In this document: positions 32,387 through 41,068 of the stretch, piece by piece
Numbering within the stretch: position 1 is the first letter of the stretch
How the letters are laid out: each line of letters begins with the position of its first letter
DNA from: Brevibacillus dissolubilis
GTDB taxonomy: Bacteria > Bacillota > Bacilli > Brevibacillales > Brevibacillaceae
Assembly: GCF_006170445.1 (NCBI RefSeq)
Contig: NZ_VCNA01000001.1
Coordinates: forward strand, 840,468-904,467
Direction of reading: 5' to 3'
Length of the DNA: 64,000 bases
Position numbers and translations under genes: made by a program
Notes under the pieces: model-generated
What the model saw: the letters and a program-made list of their open reading frames with translations, nothing else
What the model was told of the DNA's origin: nothing
The model's database searches: none

Positions 32387-34075
32387 CTACCCAATCAATT
32401 CCAATTCCTTTTTCGTAAACGCTACCAAATCTGTAAGCATCTCCTCAGAAAAATCAAACGTAATACCTGCAGCCGCGTAGACTTCCGGCAGGGATTTAGA
32501 TGCACCGAGGGTCAGGGCTTTTTTGTAGTTGGCGAGGGCTTGCTCTGGGTTTTCTTTGTACTGCTTGTACATCTGAAGCGCGCCGATGTTGGCGATGAGG
32601 TATTCGATATAGTAGAACGGCACCTCAAAGATGTGCAGGACGCGGTACCAGCTGTTGACGATCTTGTCTTCTTCGCCGGACCAGTCGATGTATGGAGCCA
32701 GGTACTCCTTGAAGAGCTGTTGGTACTTAGCTGTGCGCTCTTCGCGGGTGTGGTTCGGATTCTCATACATCCAGTGCTGGAAGGCGTCGATGAGGATCAT
32801 GCGCGGAGCGAGGTAGATGAAAGATTCCAGCTGCTCTTTTTTGGCGCGGGCGAGGTCGGCTTCGTTGTAGAATTCAGACCAGCCCTCCATGGTGAAGTAC
32901 TCCATGGACATACTCGCAAGCTCAGCGGATTCCATCGGGACGTCTTTGTAATCGTCGATGGCGAGCGTCTTTTTCAGGTCGTTGTGGATGCAGTGGCCCA
33001 TTTCATGGACGAGGGTCTGTACGTCACGCTGGGTTCCTACGGAGTTCATGAAGATGAAGGAAAGCTCAGATACCGGCAATGGAATGCAGAAGCCGCCTGG
33101 TGCTTTGCCTTTACGGCTGGAGAGGTCGAGCATGCCGCGCTCGTCCATGGTACGGAGCAAGCGGGTGAAATCCGGGTCCATTTGGTCGAAAATACGGGTG
33201 GTGCCAGCGATCAGCTCGTCTGCTTCGCTGAAAGGCTTCAGCGGTTTTTTGCCTGCCGGTACAGCGTCCGTGTCCCATGGGCGCAGTTTGTCTACTCCCA
33301 GCTCGGCTTGATGGGCTTTTTCCAGCTCTACCTTGAATGGGACCACTTGCTTTTTCACAGCTTCCCCAAGCTTGAAGCAATCTTCAGGGGTATAATCAAA
33401 ACGCTCATATTCTTTGAACATATAATCACGGTAGTTGGCAAGACCTGCGTTCTGTGCCTTCTGGTGGCGGATGCGGATCAGTTGATCCATGATCTCTTCC
33501 AGCTGGTCGGCACGCTTGCTGTATTCACCTTGGATGGTGCGCCAAGCTTTTTCGCGGACGGTGCGGTCGGAGTCTTTCAGATATGGATAGATCTGCTCCA
33601 GCGTCTTCTCTTCGCCTTCCCACTCCACATTGATGTTGCCTGTGATGTTAAAATATTCGGTCACTAAGCGGGACTCTTCGATGCTAAGCGGGATGTTCTC
33701 TTCGCGGAACAGCTCCAGAGCATTCTTCGTTTTGCGGATCAGAAGACCGTATTCGGCAGGATCAAGCTCGGACAGGTACGGGCTTTTTTCGAATTTTTCG
33801 TTCAACTCAGCCTCATACTTGGTGAGCAGCGGCAGAATCACTTCCTGATCGTGTTCAAAATTACGCTGGGCCGTCTCATCATCGGTACGGCATTGAAAAT
33901 CGGCATAGTGCCCATTGAGGATTTCCTGTACGTGGTTGAACAGTTCGTTTTTCTCACGCAGCCATTGCTCCAGATCCTGTGCGGATGTGAGCTCTTGCTT
34001 GACGAGCTTCTGCAGACGTTGCTCCAGTTCTTGCGGGTCGGCTAGTGAGAATGTTTCTATGTAGAAATTGGCCAT
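32387..34075 (-). CDS. M3-family oligoendopeptidase (PepF-like)
   Basis: 562 residues, typical length. The zinc motif VHEMGHCIH (HExxH from His357) and a downstream glutamate region (MESAELASMSMEYFTMEG) define the M3 thimet-type metallopeptidases. These cytoplasmic enzymes cut oligopeptides of about 6-18 residues. The N-terminal LADPQELEQRLQKLV and IYPYLKDSDRTVREKAWRTIQGEY blocks match the PepF helical half. The ATG at 34075 has AAGGAG 8 nt upstream. Monocistronic; the long inverted repeat lies downstream. Confidence 0.92.
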   Translation of the reverse strand: MANFYIETFSLADPQELEQRLQKLVKQELTSAQDLEQWLREKNELFNHVQEILNGHYADFQCRTDDETAQRNFEHDQEVILPLLTKYEAELNEKFEKSPYLSELDPAEYGLLIRKTKNALELFREENIPLSIEESRLVTEYFNITGNINVEWEGEEKTLEQIYPYLKDSDRTVREKAWRTIQGEYSKRADQLEEIMDQLIRIRHQKAQNAGLANYRDYMFKEYERFDYTPEDCFKLGEAVKKQVVPFKVELEKAHQAELGVDKLRPWDTDAVPAGKKPLKPFSEADELIAGTTRIFDQMDPDFTRLLRTMDERGMLDLSSRKGKAPGGFCIPLPVSELSFIFMNSVGTQRDVQTLVHEMGHCIHNDLKKTLAIDDYKDVPMESAELASMSMEYFTMEGWSEFYNEADLARAKKEQLESFIYLAPRMILIDAFQHWMYENPNHTREERTAKYQQLFKEYLAPYIDWSGEEDKIVNSWYRVLHIFEVPFYYIEYLIANIGALQMYKQYKENPEQALANYKKALTLGASKSLPEVYAAAGITFDFSEEMLTDLVAFTKKELELIG

Positions 34076-34238
34076 GTGATAAACTCCTTTGCAAAAGGTA
34101 AGGTTGGATTGAAACCATTTTAACATAGTTACGAAGCTTGCAGTCAAAGAAAAAAGCCCTATATATAGGGCAAAATCGACAAGGGAATTTCGACAGGATG
34201 TTGATTATCTGGGACTTTTTACATATTTTTCAGATTTC

Positions 34239-34661
34239 TTACCCGATGCGCATCCCTGAGGTGTTCTGTAAAACGATCCGCCAGCCGTCCGGATCTGCAA
34301 TGGTGATGCCACTTCCCTTCCAGTATGGATTCTCCGGTTCGACGGCGGGATATCCCATCTCATGCAGGCGGTTGGCGACAGCATCCCGGGCGGTTCTGTC
34401 TGGTAGATAGAAAACCAGCAGATTATCCTCGGTCGGTGCCGGGCATGGGCTGCCAGATACATGGCGGGTGAACTCCAGATGATAATCCACGCCGGGAAGT
34501 CCGAACATCACACCGTCATAGCCGTCGTGGTTCTCAAACCCGCCGATTCGGGTAAGACCGAGCCCCTCTCCATAAAAGCGGATGATCTCGTCAAGCTTGT
34601 CGGTTGGACGAGCGACGCGGAATTGGACGACGGGCATTTGGTTAGACCATGGATTGGTCAT
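34239..34661 (-). CDS. VOC-superfamily (glyoxalase/dioxygenase fold) protein
   Basis: 140 residues: VVQFRVARPTDKLDEIIRFYGEGLGLTRIGGFENHDGYDGVMFGLPGVDYHLEFTRH ... GSGITIADPDGWRIVLQN. Two beta-alpha-beta-beta-beta units and the final DPDGWRIVLQ are typical of the YycE-like VOC group. These bind a divalent metal with His/Glu residues; the metabolic role is unknown. AGGAGG lies 7 nt before the ATG. Single gene. Confidence 0.85.
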   Translation of the reverse strand: MTNPWSNQMPVVQFRVARPTDKLDEIIRFYGEGLGLTRIGGFENHDGYDGVMFGLPGVDYHLEFTRHVSGSPCPAPTEDNLLVFYLPDRTARDAVANRLHEMGYPAVEPENPYWKGSGITIADPDGWRIVLQNTSGMRIG

Positions 34662-34771
34662 GGAAATACCTCCTGATTTAGATGATTTTTATATTAATTA
34701 TATTTTAAAGTATAAAAAGTATGCTAACAAGTATTTATTTGCAAAATCTTGTAAAAAAATCGACTTCCCCG

Positions 34772-34847
34772 CGTGATCGTGGATGGATCACGGAAGAAGC
34801 CGGCCGTTTTTTGCTGGATGATCATTTTTTTCAGGATCATCTTTTTT
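34772..34847 (+). other. Two hairpins with T tracts, no gene attached
   Basis: CGTGATC-GTGGATG-GATCACG (34772-34792), then GCCGGCCG-T6, then GATGATC-(11 nt)-GATCATC-T6 (34817-34847). U tracts follow only on the plus strand, but no plus-strand gene lies upstream. Candidate 3' end of a small RNA. Otherwise 34662-34937 is AT-rich and empty. Confidence 0.4.
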
Positions 34848-34937
34848 CGGATCTGGTTTGAATATTGGCAATCTGGGTTTTATTTGTGATCTATATTTAT
34901 AGAAGCAAAATTTTTTTTATCACGGGCAACCATCACA

Positions 34938-36332
34938 CTAGATAAGAAAAATCGCTACCACTGTCGTGACCGCCAGACCGACTGCGACGGGTACGAGATT
35001 GCGCCGCGCCAGCTCGAACGGGTTGACTCCACAGATGGCTGCTGCCGGGATCAGCGCCCACGGAACAAGCGTCCCTCCCCCTACCCAGATCGCGGCAATC
35101 TGTCCCAAAGCGGTCAGAGTGGCGATGCCTGAGCCGATGGCCTGTGCGAACAGCTGGGCGATGGAGCCTGCCAGTGTGATGCCGGAGAAGCCGGAGCCGT
35201 CCAGCCCAGTGATGACCCCCACTGTAGTCAGCGTGATGGCCCCCACCTCTTTGCTCAGCGGGATCGTGTGTGCGAGTCCGACTCCTAAGTCATTCACAAT
35301 GCCGTGTGAGCCTGGCGGGAGGAGTTCCCCGAAGACTTTGACAAATCCGCTGTCCCCCATGTAGAAAAAAGCGGCAATCGGGATGACCGGGCCGAACACT
35401 TTGAAGCCGAATTGAAATCCTTTGATCAAGAGTTCGGTTGTCTTCTCAAAGCCCTCATCCTTATGGGCTGCCATCGTGACCAGCAGCATGATACACAATG
35501 CCGTCCCGCCGACGAGTGCGGTAGCATCGCCGCCTTTGAGGTCAAAAACAAACATCGCCAGTACATCGAGCGCGAACAGGATCGGCACTAGCATAGCGAA
35601 GAAGCAGCGGCTTTTGGCGGGCAGTGTTTTGGTGGATTCCAACAGGTTTCTCGCTGTGGCCATGTCTTGTGCTCCGACGGTGAGTGTCCCCTTTTTCATA
35701 TCGCGGCGCAGGAGAATAAAGGCGGTGATTGTCGTCACGACGCCCATTACGATCACCAGCGGCACGCTTGCCTGCACGACCTGCTCGACGGGAATTCCGG
35801 CGGCTTTGGCGGTAAGCGTCGGCGCACCTTGGATCACGAAGTCGCCGGAGAGCGCGATCCCGTGGCCGAACAGGTTCATCGCCATCGCCACCCCCAGCGC
35901 AGGCAAACCGACACGCACTGCGACCGGCAGCATGACCGCCCCGATCAGCGCGACAGCCGGAGACGGCCAGAAGAACCAAGAGATGGTCATCATGACGACC
36001 CCAATCACCCAGTAAGCCAGCGTCGGATTGCGCACCAGCGCGGTCATTGGGCGGATCATCGTTTCGTTAATGCCTGTATCGGTGAGAATCTGGCTCATCG
36101 CCACAATGATACAGATGACCAGAATCGTCGGCAACAGCTCCGTGATCGCAAAAATAAAGCTGCCAAAAATCCCGCCGACCGCCGCCGTGACCGATCCACT
36201 CGCCACCAATCCCAGCGCGGCCACCCCGACAATCGATACCAGACTCGTATCGCGGCGGGCGACCATCATGCCAATGATAATGAGAATAAACGCTACGTAG
36301 ACCAAGTGAATCAAGGTAAGCTCTACACCCAT
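34938..36332 (-). CDS. Membrane transporter, ion-transporter (GntP/DcuC-like) type
   Basis: 464 residues, 12 or so hydrophobic helices. Runs such as LLPTILVICIIVAMSQILTDTGINETMI, AYWVIGVVMMTISWFFWPSPAVALIGAVMLPVAVRVGLP, FGHGIALSGDFVIQGAP and GLAHTIPLSKEVGAITLTTVGVITGLDGSGFSGITLAGSIAQLFAQAIG resemble the duplicated helical-hairpin organisation of IT-superfamily carboxylate/gluconate carriers. The exact family and substrate are not identified. The ATG at 36332 has GGAGG 7 nt upstream. No metabolic partner gene lies next to it. Confidence 0.75.
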   Translation of the reverse strand: MGVELTLIHLVYVAFILIIIGMMVARRDTSLVSIVGVAALGLVASGSVTAAVGGIFGSFIFAITELLPTILVICIIVAMSQILTDTGINETMIRPMTALVRNPTLAYWVIGVVMMTISWFFWPSPAVALIGAVMLPVAVRVGLPALGVAMAMNLFGHGIALSGDFVIQGAPTLTAKAAGIPVEQVVQASVPLVIVMGVVTTITAFILLRRDMKKGTLTVGAQDMATARNLLESTKTLPAKSRCFFAMLVPILFALDVLAMFVFDLKGGDATALVGGTALCIMLLVTMAAHKDEGFEKTTELLIKGFQFGFKVFGPVIPIAAFFYMGDSGFVKVFGELLPPGSHGIVNDLGVGLAHTIPLSKEVGAITLTTVGVITGLDGSGFSGITLAGSIAQLFAQAIGSGIATLTALGQIAAIWVGGGTLVPWALIPAAAICGVNPFELARRNLVPVAVGLAVTTVVAIFLI

Positions 36333-36406
36333 GCCTATCCCTCCTTTTCTGTACCATATGCCTATTGACGCGGACTGGTGAGGGATGGTAAAAAGCGCAA
36401 GGTATG

Positions 36407-36447
36407 CAAAAAACCGCCATCCTGATTGTGTCAAGATGACGGTTTTA
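36407..36447. terminator. Terminator of the EamA gene at 36478
   Basis: AAAACCGCCATC and GATGACGGTTTT pair (one G-T) around a 13-nt loop; the minus-strand side has T6. Confidence 0.85.
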
Positions 36448-36477
36448 CTTTGATGGTTTCGATTTATGGACGGCAAA

Positions 36478-37440
36478 TCAAGCCGTCTTCACTTCATCCT
36501 CTGTCCTTCCACCGCTCCCCGGCTTCGCCTTGCCTTCCCGGTTGACGATAATGATCCCCGCCGCTACCAGCACGACAGCCAGCAACACAGACAGATGCAC
36601 CGCCTCCCCGAGAATCAGCGCCGAGAGCAGCACGCCAAACACCGGAATCAGGAACATGTACATGGAGACACCGCCGACTTTGTTGTATTTCATCACGTTG
36701 TTCCACAGGACGAAGCCTCCCGCAGACACAAACGCGAGGTACAACAGCATCAGCCATGCTTTGATACTGAATTCGAACGGAAACAGCCCGACCTTGGACG
36801 CGCCTACTGCAACCAAGCCGATGCCACCGAGCAGCATCTGGTACGCAGTCATATAGAGAATATCCATATGCGCCGATTCCTTTTTCGCTAATATATTGCC
36901 CAAGCCACCGCAGAACATCGCGATGAGCAACAGCACGTCCGCGATTCCGAGCGTCAGCTGCAGCGAGCCTTTTGGCAGGTTGACGACGATCACGCCGAGG
37001 AAGCCGACGATCATCCCGATCACTTTTCGCAGGTTGATCGTATCCTGGCTAAACATGAAGTGCGCCAGCAAAATCTGAAAGAACGAGGTGGTCCCCGCGA
37101 TGATCGAGCCTTGAATTCCGGTGCTGTAGCTCATCCCGATATAGAAAAAGATATATTGCAAAAACGTCTGGAACAGCCCGACCTTCGCCAGCCTCGGCAG
37201 TGTTCCCTGCTGATAGCGGATGCTTTTGCCGATAAACAGGCAGATCAGCAAGATCAGGATGCCCGCCAGCACAAAGCGGTACCCGGCGAACAGCATCTGC
37301 TCGAACAGCTCTTGCTTGCCGATCTCAAGCTCCTGATAGCTGCTTTTGATAAACGGGAACGAGCTTCCCCATAAAAAGGTCGCACCACACGCGGCCAACA
37401 AGACGCCAGCGGGATGCGTGAAAAATTTTTCAGCGCTCAT
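36478..37440 (-). CDS. EamA-family (DMT) transporter, third copy
   Basis: 320 residues, ten helices, two EamA domains (AACGATFLWGSSFPFIKSSYQEL; TTSFFQILLAHFMFSQDTINLRKVIGMIVGFLGVIVV; MYMFLIPVFGVLLSALILGEAVHLSVLLAVVLVAAGIIIV). It is distinct in sequence from the tandem pair at 20.8-22.8 kb and closer to the common YdcZ/RhaT-like drug/metabolite exporters. Substrate unknown. The ATG at 37440 is 10 nt behind GAGG; upstream codons lack a site. Confidence 0.87.
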   Translation of the reverse strand: MSAEKFFTHPAGVLLAACGATFLWGSSFPFIKSSYQELEIGKQELFEQMLFAGYRFVLAGILILLICLFIGKSIRYQQGTLPRLAKVGLFQTFLQYIFFYIGMSYSTGIQGSIIAGTTSFFQILLAHFMFSQDTINLRKVIGMIVGFLGVIVVNLPKGSLQLTLGIADVLLLIAMFCGGLGNILAKKESAHMDILYMTAYQMLLGGIGLVAVGASKVGLFPFEFSIKAWLMLLYLAFVSAGGFVLWNNVMKYNKVGGVSMYMFLIPVFGVLLSALILGEAVHLSVLLAVVLVAAGIIIVNREGKAKPGSGGRTEDEVKTA

Positions 37441-37581
37441 GTTGTTTCTTCCTCTCCAACTCTTCCGAATCTCTGTACTTTCTGTAATCTCTGTAATAAG
37501 GAACATCCGAAATATGAATCCATAATGGTATCATCCTACATGAGAACCGACTGTATGTAAATCATGAATGTGTTTTACTTT

Positions 37582-37611
37582 TTGACAAAACAAATCAGTC
37601 ACGAGTAATAT
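37582..37611 (+). promoter_or_regulatory. Sigma-A promoter of the metal-efflux operon
   Basis: TTGACA, 18 nt, TAATAT, ending 60 nt before the ArsR start codon. The -35 box is perfect. Confidence 0.75.
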
Positions 37612-37617
37612 GTACTC
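37603..37617. promoter_or_regulatory. ArsR/SmtB-type operator overlapping the -10 box
   Basis: GAGTA-ATATG-TACTC is a perfect inverted repeat lying over TAATAT. A second one, TTAGT-TAAG-ACTAA (37623-37636), follows. Two dyads across the promoter and start region fit derepression by metal. Confidence 0.6.
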
Positions 37618-37671
37618 ATGAATTAGTTAAGACTAATACGTAATCGTGTGGATTCGCGATGGAGGTGTAGG

Positions 37672-38028
37672 ATGACACAAAGTACGTTGCTCGATACGAA
37701 GATTGCATTTATCAAAGGATTTGCCGATAAGACCCGGCTGCAGATTCTTCTCTCGATACAAGATCAGGAAAAGACGGTGTCGCAGATCGTGACGGAGCTT
37801 GCGGGCAATCAGTCGAATATTTCCCAGCATCTCGCCTGCCTGAAGGAATGCGGGATTGTGACCAGCCGTCAGGAGGGGAAATTCACGTATTATCAGCTGC
37901 GTAATGAGCTGATTCGTGATTTTCTCGTGAAGATGGATGAGGTGTTTGTCATGGTGCGGGAAGAAGTGGAGTGTTGTCCGAATAATGGGTTGGAGACGGC
38001 GAAGCGAGGGGGGCGTGGGGATGAGTGA
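37672..38028 (+). CDS. ArsR/SmtB-family metalloregulator (CadC/CzrA-like)
   Basis: 118 residues. Winged-helix HTH: FADKTRLQILLSIQDQEKTVSQIVTELAGNQSNISQHLACLKECGIVTSRQEGKFTYYQLRNELIRDFLVKMDEVF. A vicinal Cys pair near the C-terminus (VECCPNN), a Cys in the recognition helix region (ACLKEC) and acidic residues could bind Zn/Cd/Pb. It represses its own operon until metal binds. GGAGG lies 6 nt before the ATG; the stop overlaps the start of the P-type ATPase by 8 nt (ATGAGTGA). Confidence 0.92.
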   Translation: MTQSTLLDTKIAFIKGFADKTRLQILLSIQDQEKTVSQIVTELAGNQSNISQHLACLKECGIVTSRQEGKFTYYQLRNELIRDFLVKMDEVFVMVREEVECCPNNGLETAKRGGRGDE

Positions 38029-40483
38029 TGAGAGACAAGTAGATTCGTGCTGTTCGGGTAGTGATGAGGAAAAAGCGGACGCTTGCTGTTCGGGCACGCC
38101 AAAGCAAACCGCCGACTCCTGCTGCTCGGACTCGCCAAAGCAAGCCGCTGACTCCTGTTGCTCGGACTCGGCAAAGCAAACCGCTGACTCCTGTTGCTCG
38201 GAATCGGCAAAGCAAACCGCCGACTCCTGTTGCTCGGACTCGCCAAAGCAAGTCGCTGAATCCTGTTGCTCAGACTCGCCAAAGCAAGTCGCCGACTCCT
38301 GCTGCTCTGGAGAGGACAGCTGCGCCTCTTCCAACAAACCAGCGCAGCCTGAACCCGCTCCTACCCTCTCCGCCAACGCCCAGACCTACAACGTCGCAGG
38401 CATGGATTGCACCTCCTGCGCCATGACCATCGAGAAGCACATGAGCAAGCTGCCCTATGTCAAAGAGGCACACGTCCACTTTGCCACCGGCAAGCTCCAG
38501 ATCGTCCACGATGCCACACCGGAGATCATCATTAGCGAGATCAACAAAGCTGGGTACCAAGCATCCCTCGCCACCCGCCGCCTGTCCCGAACGGATGACC
38601 CGCTTGAAAAAGGAGCATCAGCCAAAGCCACCTATTCCATGCCAATCCTCGCCGGTGTCCTGATCCTGCTCGGCGTCATCGGCTCATGGACGAACACGCC
38701 GCCCCTGCTGGTAATCGGACTGTACGCCGTCTCCATGATCATCGCCGGATCGAAGCCCGCCAAAAGCGCGTACTACGCGATCAAAAGCGGTTCACTCGAT
38801 ATGAACGTGCTGATGACCGTCGCTGCCATCGGGGCCGCCTTGATCGGAGAATGGCTGGAGGGCGCTACGGTCGTCTGGCTGTTCATGCTGGGGAACCTGT
38901 TGCAGGCCAAATCAGTCGAGCGCACCCGTGAATCGATCCGCAGCCTGATGAATGTCGCCCCACCCGAAGCCTGGGTGAAGCGCGGTTCGGAGCTAATCCG
39001 CACCTCTGTAGATGACATTGGCATTGGACAGATCATCGTCGTCAAGCCAGGCGAGCGCATCCCACTGGACGGTCGGATTGTCAGCGGTACGACGCTTGTC
39101 AATCAAGCCCCGATCACAGGCGAATCTCTGCCCGTGGATAAAACGGTCGGTGACGAGGTATACGCGGGCAGCATCAATGAACACGGTGCGCTTGAGGTAA
39201 ACGTCACCAAGCTGGTCGAGGACACCACTCTCGCCCGGATCATCCACCTCGTCGAAGAAGCCCAAGAGAAAAAAGCTCCGACACAAGCCTTCGTCGACCG
39301 TTTTGCCCATGTGTATACGCCTGTCGTCTTTATCCTTGCCGTACTGTTCATGGTCGTTCCCCCGCTTCTCCAATGGGGCACATGGGGTGAGTGGTTCTAC
39401 AAAGGGCTGGAGCTGCTCGTCATCGCCTGCCCCTGCGCCCTCGTCATCTCGACGCCTGTCGCCATCGTCTCAGCGATTGGCAATGCCGCCCGCAACGGGA
39501 TTCTGATCAAAGGCGGCACCTCGCTGGAGAAAGCCGGCCATCTGCAAGCCATCGCTTTTGACAAAACAGGTACACTGACCGAGGGCAAACCGACCGTCTC
39601 CCGTGTCATCACGCTGGATGGAGCCGATGAGCAACACCTGCTCGCTATCGCCCGTACGATTGAAGAGCCTTCGACACATCCGATCGCACAAGCGATTGTC
39701 CGATATACGACCGAACGGCAGATCAACACGCGTCCAAGCGAAGCACACCAAGCCATCGTCGGCAAAGGCGCACAAGCCATCATCGACGCAACTACCTACT
39801 ACGCGGGCAATCCTAAGCTGTTCCGCGAGATGGGGCTGACTTTTTCCTCCCAGTTAGAAGAGCAGCTGAACACGCTGCAACAGGAAGGCAACACGCTCGT
39901 CCTCATCGGTTCCGGGCAAAAGCTGCTGGGTCTGATCGCAGTCGCTGACACCATCCGCGAGACGAGCGTGCAGGCGGTTCGCTCCCTGCGCGAAGTCGGC
40001 ATCCAGCGGGTCGTCATGCTCACTGGCGACAACCAAGGCACCGCACAAAAAGTGGCGAAGCTGACAGGTGTCGATGACGTCTATGCTGAGCTTTTGCCTG
40101 AGGATAAGAGCAACGCCATCGAGCAGGTCAAAAAATCCGGCCTCACCGTCGCGATGGTCGGGGACGGGATCAACGACGCTCCGGCTCTCGCCACCGCAGA
40201 TGTGGGTGTAGCCATGGGTGGTGCGGGTACGGATACCGCGATGGAGACCGCTGATATCGTGCTGATGGCCGATTCGCTGGAAAAGCTGCCGCATACGATC
40301 CGCCTCAGCCGTATGGCGCTCCAAGTGATCAAGCAAAATATCTGGTTTTCGATTCTGATCAAGCTGCTCGCTTTTGCACTGCTGTTCCCCGGTTGGTTGC
40401 AATTGTGGATGGCGGTGATCAGCGATACGGGGGCGTCGTTGATTGTGGTGTTGAATAGTATGAGGTTGTTGCGGATGAGGTAA
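38021..40483 (+). CDS. P1B-type heavy-metal ATPase (Zn/Cd/Pb efflux) with Cys-Cys repeat N-terminus
   Basis: 820 residues. Residues 7 to about 110 are eight near-identical 12-residue units of the form ADSCCSDSPKQV, giving eight CC pairs, plus SCASSN. A normal HMA domain follows (GMDCTSCA, Cys near 127). Then come the P1B hallmarks: TGES actuator loop (PITGESLPVD), ACPCALVIS (about 470) in the metal-translocating helix, DKTGTLTEGKP with phospho-Asp (about 512), and GDGINDAPALA (about 714). CPC plus the ArsR partner indicates export of Zn(II), Cd(II) or Pb(II) rather than Cu. The repeats could be a metal-sequestering antenna. Co-translated with the regulator. Confidence 0.92.
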   Translation: MSDERQVDSCCSGSDEEKADACCSGTPKQTADSCCSDSPKQAADSCCSDSAKQTADSCCSESAKQTADSCCSDSPKQVAESCCSDSPKQVADSCCSGEDSCASSNKPAQPEPAPTLSANAQTYNVAGMDCTSCAMTIEKHMSKLPYVKEAHVHFATGKLQIVHDATPEIIISEINKAGYQASLATRRLSRTDDPLEKGASAKATYSMPILAGVLILLGVIGSWTNTPPLLVIGLYAVSMIIAGSKPAKSAYYAIKSGSLDMNVLMTVAAIGAALIGEWLEGATVVWLFMLGNLLQAKSVERTRESIRSLMNVAPPEAWVKRGSELIRTSVDDIGIGQIIVVKPGERIPLDGRIVSGTTLVNQAPITGESLPVDKTVGDEVYAGSINEHGALEVNVTKLVEDTTLARIIHLVEEAQEKKAPTQAFVDRFAHVYTPVVFILAVLFMVVPPLLQWGTWGEWFYKGLELLVIACPCALVISTPVAIVSAIGNAARNGILIKGGTSLEKAGHLQAIAFDKTGTLTEGKPTVSRVITLDGADEQHLLAIARTIEEPSTHPIAQAIVRYTTERQINTRPSEAHQAIVGKGAQAIIDATTYYAGNPKLFREMGLTFSSQLEEQLNTLQQEGNTLVLIGSGQKLLGLIAVADTIRETSVQAVRSLREVGIQRVVMLTGDNQGTAQKVAKLTGVDDVYAELLPEDKSNAIEQVKKSGLTVAMVGDGINDAPALATADVGVAMGGAGTDTAMETADIVLMADSLEKLPHTIRLSRMALQVIKQNIWFSILIKLLAFALLFPGWLQLWMAVISDTGASLIVVLNSMRLLRMR
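38039..38329 (+). repeat. 36-bp in-frame tandem repeats encoding CC-motif units
   Basis: Eight units of 36 bp (GCCGACTCCTGCTGCTCGGA-type) encode ADSCCSxSxKQx. Units 3-7 are nearly identical at the DNA level, which points to recent expansion by slippage or unequal recombination; the ends are more diverged. Confidence 0.9.
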
Positions 40484-40520
40484 GAGGATGTAAAGATACT
40501 AACAAATCATGGAATTCACC

Positions 40521-40557
40521 AAAAAGATCAGCCAGAGATTTCCTGGCTGATCTTTTT
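40521..40557. terminator. Bidirectional terminator between the ATPase and the SUKH gene
   Basis: AAGATCAGCCAG pairs with CTGGCTGATCTT, a perfect 12-bp stem, with A5 on the left and T5 on the right. Confidence 0.9.
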
Positions 40558-40579
40558 ATACTTGTTTCTTCACTTAACT

Positions 40580-41026
40580 CTAATCGATTTCTTTCGTCTC
40601 TTTTCCCTCACATAAAATCTCTAAGGCTTCAGCAGGAGAGTTACCTAGTAGTATTAGTAAATCGTCATAAGCTGCAAATACCCGGCCAGTCGGACTTATC
40701 ATCATGGTCATATGGGTTTTGTATGCCTGTCCAATCACGACTAAAGACTCACCTATTCTTTCTTCGTAGGTCTCGACTCTTTCGCGCCAAATATCTTCTG
40801 CTGCCACACTTGCATTGGTCTGAAAAAAATCATCTGATTTTTTTACCATGTGATGAGGATGTGTCACTTTCAGGCCGCCAAACTCTGTCAAAAATTCAAT
40901 GGCAGCAGGAAACAACGTGTACCCTTCGTTTTCAAGCACACTGATGTAGTCTGTTATATCAATCTTTCGGTCAGGTTGCCATCCTGCTTTCCTTAGTAGA
41001 AGCTGTGTTTTCTCAGATATAACCAT
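40580..41026 (-). CDS. SUKH-3-like immunity protein
   Basis: 148 residues. LLLRKAGWQPDRKIDITDYISVLENEGYTLFPAAIEFLTEFGGLKVTHPHHM is characteristic of SUKH-3 (W-xP-x-R, then FLxEFGGL), and the remainder (IGESLVVIGQAYKTHMTMMISPTGRVFAAYDDLLILLGNSPAEALEIL) fits the family end (GRV-x-A--D). SUKH proteins neutralise nucleic-acid-acting toxins of polymorphic toxin systems. It lies 42 nt downstream of the YwqJ-like deaminase tip, in the expected toxin-immunity order. The ATG at 41026 has AAGGAG 9 nt upstream. It looks intact while the toxin gene is broken. Confidence 0.82.
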   Translation of the reverse strand: MVISEKTQLLLRKAGWQPDRKIDITDYISVLENEGYTLFPAAIEFLTEFGGLKVTHPHHMVKKSDDFFQTNASVAAEDIWRERVETYEERIGESLVVIGQAYKTHMTMMISPTGRVFAAYDDLLILLGNSPAEALEILCEGKETKEID

Positions 41027-41068
41027 TCGGCTAATCTCCTTCGTCATAATCAGAATCAAAATAAGTCA

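Noticed and set aside
32540..33667. 375-codon open frame opposite the M3 peptidase
   Set aside because: Shadow of the real gene, whose HExxH motif and ribosome binding site are clear.
37633..38282. Repetitive open frames opposite the Cys-Cys repeats
   Set aside because: They mirror the 36-bp repeats; the sense frame continues into an intact P-type ATPase and has the ArsR partner.
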